Of a stretch of DNA of 64,000 nucleotides, positions 59,274-64,000 are shown one piece after another. Below the pieces are notes generated by a model. It was not told the origin of the DNA. It made no database searches and worked only from the letters and a program-made list of their open reading frames with translations. Source of the DNA: Isoptericola sp. BMS4 (lineage in GTDB: Bacteria > Actinomycetota > Actinomycetes > Actinomycetales > Cellulomonadaceae); assembly GCF_011634835.1 (NCBI RefSeq), contig NZ_SIRP01000001.1, positions 186,001-250,000 on the forward strand, read 5' to 3'. Each line of letters opens with the position of its first letter. Positions within the stretch are counted from its first letter, which is position 1. The position numbers and the translations under genes were made by a program.

Positions 59274-60359
59274 CTACCGGCCCGCGACCGAGAGGAAGGC
59301 GACCAGTGCCATGACCGCCACGATCCCCGCCCCGGCGACGAGGTGGATCGTCGGCCGGCGCCGCAGCACCGCCACGAACTCGCGCAGGTAGGCGCTGGGG
59401 AGGAAGTAGCCCGCGGTCGGTGCTCCGACGGCGTGCACGTCGAGCCCCAGGTCCATCGCCTCGAGCGCGGCACGGGGGGCGTGGTAGCTGTTCGTCGCGA
59501 CCAGGTAGGGGCCTGGCGTCCCGTGCTCTCCGAGCAGGGCGACCGAGTAGGTGAGGTTCTCGCGGGTGGTGCGCGCCCGGTCCTCCACGACGACCCGGTC
59601 CGTCGGGACGCCGTGGTCGGTCAGCCACTCGGCCATGACGACGCCCTCGGGCCGTTCCTCGTCGCGGCCCGCCCCGCCGGAGGGCACGACCGGGACGGGC
59701 CCGTCGCCGCCGCCGAGGCGCGCCGCGGCCGCGGCGCCGGTACGGAGCCGGGCCGCGAGCAGGGGCGGGACTGCACCGGCGACGATCCTGGACCCGAGCA
59801 CGATGACGGCCCGGGCGGGCACGCGCGCGGCGTAGTGCCGGTAGAGGAGCGTCTGGGCGACGAACCCGAGGAACGTGAACCCCAGCCAGGAGGTGAGCAG
59901 GAGCACCGCCACGACGACGGACCAGACCCACGGCGGCGCCCCGAGGGCGAGCGGTGCCGCGATGACGGCCGGAGAGGCCAGCATGGCGAGGCCCACCAGC
60001 AGGGACAGGAGGTTGCCGAGCGACCGCCGTTCGCGGCGCAGCATCGTCACGCCGTTCACCACCAGCAGCACGGGCAGCAGGAGCAGCGCGACGCCGAGGA
60101 CGGCGACCAGGACGAACGAGAACCACGACACGGCCGTCGACCCTCCGGGGACGAGCGAGACCAGCGCGGTCACCAGGCCGACGCCGGTGTAGACCACTGC
60201 CATCAGCAGGAACCCGTTGCGCAGCCGGCGCCGGTCCCGGCGCAGCGACACCCCGAGCCACACGCCCCAGAACGCCGTCGCGACGAGGGCGGAGAGCACG
60301 GCGGGCACGCCGGCGTCCCCCGTCACGGCGTCGTCCGCGGCTCTGGCACCACCATGCAA
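59274..60359 (-). CDS. YdcF/DUF218-family membrane protein
   Basis: About 361 residues. Five or so helices fill residues about 10-190; the DUF218 domain follows with VIVLGSRI, VPVVPSGGAGRDEERPEG, WLTDHGVPTDRVVVEDRARTTRENLTYSVALL and VATNSYHAPRAALEAM, then a last helix. The domain is like ElyC/SanA in envelope carrier metabolism. The TTG at 60359 stands behind GGGAGG (close spacing), GTG at 60326 is the alternative. It lies upstream of the CotH gene on the same strand. Confidence 0.75.
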   Translation of the reverse strand: MHGGARAADDAVTGDAGVPAVLSALVATAFWGVWLGVSLRRDRRRLRNGFLLMAVVYTGVGLVTALVSLVPGGSTAVSWFSFVLVAVLGVALLLLPVLLVVNGVTMLRRERRSLGNLLSLLVGLAMLASPAVIAAPLALGAPPWVWSVVVAVLLLTSWLGFTFLGFVAQTLLYRHYAARVPARAVIVLGSRIVAGAVPPLLAARLRTGAAAAARLGGGDGPVPVVPSGGAGRDEERPEGVVMAEWLTDHGVPTDRVVVEDRARTTRENLTYSVALLGEHGTPGPYLVATNSYHAPRAALEAMDLGLDVHAVGAPTAGYFLPSAYLREFVAVLRRRPTIHLVAGAGIVAVMALVAFLSVAGR

Positions 60360-60489
60360 GGACCTCCCACGTGCTCGGATGCGGGCTGGTCGCAGGATAG
60401 GCGGAGGCGTCGCCGGATGCGGGCAGCCCACGGCGCGTGCCCGGGGAACGGGGCAAAACCCCTGGCGGCCGGGGTGCTGCCATGCTCTG

Positions 60490-60918
60490 ATGCCCCGCAT
60501 GACCTCACGCATATCGCACACGACGTTCGACGCTCGCGACGCCTACGCGCAGTCCGTGTTCTGGGCCGGCGTGCTCGGCTACACGGACGTGCCGGGCGAC
60601 CCCAACCTTCCCGGGCACGAGGAGTGCATGATCGTGCCGCCCGCGGGCCACGACGCCCCCGCCCACAGCCACGGGCACGTGCTGTTCATCGAGGTGCCCG
60701 AGCCCAAGCAGGTGAAGAACCGCCTGCACCTCGACCTACGGCCCGCCGACCGCACCCGCGACGAGGAGGTCGGGCGGGTGCTCGCGCTCGGCGCGACGCA
60801 GGTGGCCGACCGGCGCACGCCCGACGGCCGGGGGTGGGTCGTCCTCGCCGACCCCGAGGGCAACGAGTTCTGCATCCTGCGCAGCGACGCGGAGGTCACG
60901 GCCGCCGGCGACGCGTGA
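60490..60918 (+). CDS. VOC-superfamily protein (glyoxalase-like)
   Basis: A 142-residue protein: RISHTTFDARDAYAQSVFWAGVLGYTDV, NLPGHEECMIVPP, VLFIEVPEPKQVKNRLHLDLRP and WVVLADPEGNEFCILR. This is a one-domain VOC protein common in actinobacteria. Start may be ATG 60490 or ATG 60499 (MTSRISH), and no ribosome site is visible. Its stop lies 3 bp from that of the convergent MFS gene. Confidence 0.82.
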   Translation: MPRMTSRISHTTFDARDAYAQSVFWAGVLGYTDVPGDPNLPGHEECMIVPPAGHDAPAHSHGHVLFIEVPEPKQVKNRLHLDLRPADRTRDEEVGRVLALGATQVADRRTPDGRGWVVLADPEGNEFCILRSDAEVTAAGDA

Positions 60919-60921
60919 CCG

Positions 60922-62151
60922 CTACCCCTCCGTGCCGGGCCCGCCCGCGCGGTCGGCGCCGACGGCGTCGGGCGCGGCACGAGGGCGCGGCGTGGCCGCC
61001 CGCGCGGCGAAGGCGGCCGCGACGAGAAGCACGACGACCACGAGCATCGCCTGGCGCAGGCCGGCGTGCTCGCCGAGGAACCCGAGCAGCGGCGGGCCGA
61101 CCAGGAACGCCAGGTACCCGCTGGTGGCGACGGCGCTGACCCGCTCGGCGCCGCGGTCGGGGTCGTCGCCGGCGGCGGAGATCGCGACCGGGAAGCCGAG
61201 CGACGCCCCGAGGCCCCAGAGCACGACCGCGATCCCGGCGACGAGCGGGCTCGACGACAGCACGACGACCCCGATCCCGACGACGGCGCACACCGCGCTG
61301 ACCGACAGCACGGGCGCGCGCCCGAACCGGGTGACGACGGGCCCGCCGGCGAACCGCCCCACCGTCATCGCGGCGGCGAAGCCCGCGTAGACGAGCGACC
61401 CGTCGGTGGCGGACATGCCGTGACCGTCCACCATGAGCAGCGGCAGCCAGTCGTTGGCCGCACCCTCGGCGAACGCCATGGCCAGCACGACGAGCCCGAT
61501 GAGGAGCAGCCGGGAGTCGCGCCACACGCTGGGGCGCCGGCCCGCGGCGGCCTCCCGGGCCCCGTCGGCGCGGGCCACGCGCCCGGTGCCGGCGGGGACC
61601 CCCGGCAGCGCCCAGGCCGCGAGGCCTCCCATGACCGCCGCGGCGCCGAGCAGGTGCCAGACCACCGGGAACGCCACCGCCGTCAGGCCGATGCCCACGA
61701 GCGCCCCGATCACGGTGCCGAGACTGAAGCTGCCGTGCAGGATCGGCAGCACCTGCCGCCCGGTCTCGCGCTCCAGGGCCGCGCCCTCGATGTTCAGGGA
61801 GATCTCGCCCAGCCCCCCGCCGAGGCCGACGAGCGCCAGCCCGGCGAACGCGCCGACGGCGAGCCCGGCGGCCGCGGCGAGCCCGACGACGGCGACGCCG
61901 CCGACCACGAGGAGCGTGCCGACGACGGCGACCGGGCGGGTGCCGTGGCGGCGGACGAGCGACCCCGCGGCGAGCACGCCGGTCATCGAGCCGACGGACA
62001 GCCCGAAGAGGATCAGCCCCATCTGAGCCGTCGACGCGTCGAGGGCGTCACGGATCGCGGGCGTGCGGGTGACCCACGACGAGATCCCCAGGCCGACGAG
62101 CAGCGTGAGGGCGAACAGCGACAGGCGTCGTCGGCGGACGGTGACGGGCAT
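60922..62151 (-). CDS. MFS transporter (FucP/YbjJ-like)
   Basis: A 409-residue MFS protein with about 12 helices: LFALTLLVGLGISSWVTRTPAIRDALDASTAQMGLILFGLSVGSMTG at the N-terminus, GLGEISLNIEGAALERETGRQVLPILHGSFSLGTVIGALVG in the middle (the YbjJ-type motif) and GLGASLGFPVAISAAGDDPDRGAERVSAVATSGY. Substrate unknown. Single gene, upstream gap carries a promoter for the RHH/MazF operon on the other strand. Confidence 0.8.
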   Translation of the reverse strand: MPVTVRRRRLSLFALTLLVGLGISSWVTRTPAIRDALDASTAQMGLILFGLSVGSMTGVLAAGSLVRRHGTRPVAVVGTLLVVGGVAVVGLAAAAGLAVGAFAGLALVGLGGGLGEISLNIEGAALERETGRQVLPILHGSFSLGTVIGALVGIGLTAVAFPVVWHLLGAAAVMGGLAAWALPGVPAGTGRVARADGAREAAAGRRPSVWRDSRLLLIGLVVLAMAFAEGAANDWLPLLMVDGHGMSATDGSLVYAGFAAAMTVGRFAGGPVVTRFGRAPVLSVSAVCAVVGIGVVVLSSSPLVAGIAVVLWGLGASLGFPVAISAAGDDPDRGAERVSAVATSGYLAFLVGPPLLGFLGEHAGLRQAMLVVVVLLVAAAFAARAATPRPRAAPDAVGADRAGGPGTEG

Positions 62152-62235
62152 GGGGTCGACGGTATCCGTTCTCGTATCGTTTCGACGGTTGACCCGTCGA
62201 CGCCCGGCCCGACCTCCCGTGCGACCGCCAGCGTC

Positions 62236-62253
62236 GTATACCACGCGTATACT
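62236..62253. promoter_or_regulatory. Operator and leaderless -10 of the RHH/MazF operon
   Basis: GTATAC (62236-62241) and GTATAC (62247-62252) flank CACGC, forming an inverted/direct repeat since each arm is self-complementary. TATACT at 62248-62253 works as -10, placing the transcription start at or next to the ATG (62260), without room for a ribosome site. Binding by the RHH antitoxin would cover the -10. Confidence 0.6.
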
Positions 62254-62259
62254 GGTCGG

Positions 62260-62490
62260 ATGAGTGCGACGACGATCAAGGTCGACTCCACGCTCCGGGA
62301 CCGGCTCAACGCCGAGGCGAGCCGCACGGGCGAACCCGTGGGCTCGTTCGTCGAGCACCTGCTGGAGCTGTGGCTGCGGGAGCAGCGCTTCGCCCAGCTG
62401 CGCGAGGCGCTCGCCCAGCATCCACGGGACGCGACGGCGATCGACGAGGACGACGCCTGGGACACGGCTCCCGCTCCGTCCGCCCCGTGA
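62260..62490 (+). CDS. Ribbon-helix-helix antitoxin (MazE-like)
   Basis: A 76-residue protein: TIKVDSTLRDRLNAEASRTGEPVGSFVEHLLELWLREQRF is a ribbon-helix-helix DNA-binding domain, and the acidic end (TAIDEDDAWDTAPAP) is the kind of flexible segment that wraps a MazF toxin. ATG at 62260 is probably leaderless. Its stop overlaps the toxin start by 4 bp (GTGA). Confidence 0.85.
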   Translation: MSATTIKVDSTLRDRLNAEASRTGEPVGSFVEHLLELWLREQRFAQLREALAQHPRDATAIDEDDAWDTAPAPSAP

Positions 62491-62822
62491 CCCTCGTGAG
62501 AGGCGCTGTCGCCTGGGCGGCGCTCGACCCGACGCGAGGGCGCGAGCAGAGCGGCCACCGCCCCGTGCTCGTCATCGCGAGCCGCCAGTACCTCGACGTC
62601 GTGACCCACCTGGCCGTGATCCTGCCGGTGACGACGACGGACCGGCACTGGCCGAACCACGTCCTGCTCCGCGGCTCGCACGGGCTCGACCGTCCGAGCT
62701 GGGCGATGACCGAGCAACCACGGACCCTGGCCCGCGAGCGCCTCGGCCGGGTCGCGGGCGTCGTCGACGACGCGACCCTGCGCGACGTCGACCTGTGGCT
62801 ACGCGACTTCCTCGCTCTGTAG
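62487..62822 (+). CDS. mazF: MazF/PemK-family endoribonuclease toxin
   Basis: A 111-residue MazF: VRGAVAWAALDPTRGREQSGHRPVLVIAS (the GxExxGxRPxLVI signature), VILPVTTTDRHWPNHVLL and WAMTEQPRTLARERLGRVAGVV. It would cleave mRNA at specific short sequences. GTG start overlaps the antitoxin stop. Its last 24 bp overlap the convergent DUF5808 gene. Confidence 0.9.
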   Translation: MTLVRGAVAWAALDPTRGREQSGHRPVLVIASRQYLDVVTHLAVILPVTTTDRHWPNHVLLRGSHGLDRPSWAMTEQPRTLARERLGRVAGVVDDATLRDVDLWLRDFLAL

Positions 62823-63122
62823 CCGACGCCGCACCAGCTCCACCACGCGCCCGACGTTCACCGACCAGCCCACGCCGAACACGTGCGGCCCGACGAGGTG
62901 CTCGCCCTCCGGGTCCCACAGCCGCTCACGCAGCCGCTCGACGGTCGGCGCCCGGAACTCGTAGGGGACGAACCCGACCGTGCCGTGCCAGGTGCGGTCC
63001 TCCGGGTCCTTCTGCAGCTCCTTGGTGACGGCCGCGACCACCAGGCCGAACATCACCAGCCGGAACAGCCTCGCGCCCCCGCCCTTGCGGCAGCGCCGCT
63101 CGTCGTCCGGTCCCTTGCCCAT
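62799..63122 (-). CDS. DUF5808-domain protein
   Basis: A 107-residue protein. A basic start and one hydrophobic stretch (LFRLVMFGLVVAAVTKEL) precede the DUF5808 signature TWHGTVGFVPYEFRAPTVERLRERLWDPEGEHLVGPHVFGVGWSVNVGRVVELV. Domain function unknown. ATG at 63122. Confidence 0.7.
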   Translation of the reverse strand: MGKGPDDERRCRKGGGARLFRLVMFGLVVAAVTKELQKDPEDRTWHGTVGFVPYEFRAPTVERLRERLWDPEGEHLVGPHVFGVGWSVNVGRVVELVRRRLQSEEVA

Positions 63123-63199
63123 CTCGACCTCCGATCGTCCGTCCTCGACCCCATCGTGCACCGAGGCGGCGCGGCCCGCGACGGCCCGGACGGCCGGCG

Positions 63200-64000
63200 T
63201 CAGGAACGACAGTTCAGCCCCTCCCGGAGGGCGGTGAGGTTCTCGCGCATGATGTCCATGTAGTCGGAGCCCTCGGTCCACCCCTCGATGGGGTCGAGCT
63301 TGGCGGCGCCGACGCCGAGGTCCTCGGCGAGGGTGGTCGTCACCTTGGGGCTGGTGAGCACCTCGAAGTACAGCGTCTCGACGTCGTTCTGCCGCACGAT
63401 CGCGCCGACCTCGCGCAGCCGGGCGGGCGACGGCTCCACCTCCGGGTCGAGGCCGGAGATGCCCTCCTGGACCAGGTCGTACCGCTCGGCGAGGTAGCCG
63501 AACGCCTCGTGCGAGACGACGAGGGTCGCGCCCGCGCACTGCGCGAGCCCGTCGCGGTAGTCGCCGTCCAGGGCGACAAGCTCGGCCTCCAGGGCGTCTG
63601 CGTTCGCGGCGTAGTCGGCGGCATGGTCGGGGTCGGCGGCGGCGAGCTCGTCGGCGACGTCGTGGCCCACGGCCGCGAGCCGCGTCGGGTCGAGCCAGAA
63701 GTGCGGGTCGAGCGCACCCGCGTCCAGGGCCGCCGCACCCCCGCCGTTCGGGCCGTGCTCCAACCCGGCGGCGTCGGCCGAGTCGACGACACGCTCGGGC
63801 GCCTGCGCCTCGACCGCCTCGTCCGTGGCGGCCTGCATCCCCGACAGGTACACGACGAGGTCCGACTCGCCGACGGCGCGCACCTGCGCGGGCGACAGCT
63901 CCAGGTCGTGCGGCTCGGCGGCGGGCGGGGTCAGGCTGCTGACGCTGACGTGCTCGCCGCCGACCTGCTCGGCGACGTACTGCAGCGGGTAGAACGACGC
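63200..64000 (-). CDS. ZnuA/TroA-like metal-binding protein (5' end outside window)
   Basis: The frame is open to the window end; 266 residues are visible, from ASFYPLQYVAEQVGGEHVSVSSLTPP on. Metal ligands are the His in EPHDLELSP, His in DALDPHFWLDP and His in VVSHEAFGYLAERY, with a late acidic ligand near DPIEGWT. This is a cluster A-I zinc/manganese ABC binding protein. A short His/Gly loop (EHGPNGGGAA) matches zinc scavengers. Signal peptide and the znuBC partners are outside the window. Its presence fits the zinc-starvation island 7 kb upstream. Confidence 0.9.
   Translation of the reverse strand, partial: ASFYPLQYVAEQVGGEHVSVSSLTPPAAEPHDLELSPAQVRAVGESDLVVYLSGMQAATDEAVEAQAPERVVDSADAAGLEHGPNGGGAAALDAGALDPHFWLDPTRLAAVGHDVADELAAADPDHAADYAANADALEAELVALDGDYRDGLAQCAGATLVVSHEAFGYLAERYDLVQEGISGLDPEVEPSPARLREVGAIVRQNDVETLYFEVLTSPKVTTTLAEDLGVGAAKLDPIEGWTEGSDYMDIMRENLTALREGLNCRS

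Noticed and set aside
1-64000. tRNA, rRNA, CRISPR arrays, integrase/attachment sites
   Set aside because: I looked for GGTTCGAATCC-type T-loops, regular spaced repeats and recombinase motifs and saw none I could support by eye; a covariance-model scan could still reveal small RNAs.

Overview
The window comes from a high-GC Gram-positive bacterium of the Actinomycetota. Supporting features are the strong G/C bias at third codon positions, frequent GTG/TTG starts and ATGA/GTGA overlaps, a SorC-controlled sugar ABC transporter without its own ATPase, DUF5979 surface repeats, a CstR/CoA-disulfide reductase operon and Zur-type boxes in front of zinc-free ribosomal protein paralogues. A soil Micrococcales member (Cellulosimicrobium/Isoptericola/Cellulomonas-like) is my best guess, but this is inference. 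I see no tRNA, rRNA, CRISPR array or intact insertion sequence.

Layout. 1-5.4 kb: end of an ArsR-like gene; a TetR regulator divergent from a paired SMR exporter with two operator palindromes; an SDR; an MFS pump divergent from a MarR regulator; an RDD membrane protein. 5.4-7.6 kb: a split-barrel flavin-type protein and a DUF4097 protein divergent from an unusual IS30-type-HTH/GbsR-like regulator. 7.6-14.1 kb: a polyol (probably mannitol/sorbitol) uptake block of two permeases and a binding lipoprotein, with a divergent SorC regulator and, after a nitroreductase-family gene, a mannitol dehydrogenase family gene. A shared GCTCANNTG motif links the two promoters. 14.1-24.4 kb: a GH25 lysozyme, a hexapeptide-repeat protein and a giant 2,947-residue LPXTG-anchored surface protein with ten DUF5979 repeats. 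24.6-30.2 kb: SulP plus BASS-type transporters, an Xre-MNT/HEPN toxin-antitoxin pair and an alkyl sulfatase. 30.2-38.2 kb: DUF202 pair, PEP-mutase-like enzyme, LD-carboxypeptidase, DUF2255, arginine deiminase, GlsB-like protein and a P-type ATPase. 38.3-42.3 kb: a receiver/thioredoxin-reductase-like flavoprotein lacking its redox cysteines, a UBP zinc finger and an NhaA-DsbA fusion. 42.3-51 kb: AzlC-AzlD-Lrp operon, chloramphenicol-type efflux pump, TetR-controlled DUF1304/oxidoreductase pair, a VOC protein and GlmS.

51-64 kb: a divergent Xre/AbiEii-like pair whose Xre gene looks frameshifted; a sulfane-sulfur operon (CoA-disulfide reductase-rhodanese, CstR-like repressor and a 54-residue cysteine-rich protein); a zinc-starvation island of six ribosomal protein paralogues (L28, L33, S14, L31B, L36, L32) divergent from a CobW-like protein that has lost its P-loop, separated by two Zur-like boxes; CotH-like and YdcF-like proteins; an RHH/MazF toxin-antitoxin pair with a leaderless promoter; and, at the edge, a ZnuA-like zinc-binding protein that runs out of the window.

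Many gene ends carry long, near-perfect, U-tract-less hairpins. Three of them share the same GCTGTGGGT outer arms, which suggests a recurring terminator family. Longest gene-poor stretch: about 51039-51417, which holds one doubtful small frame and the out-of-frame tail of the Xre gene.
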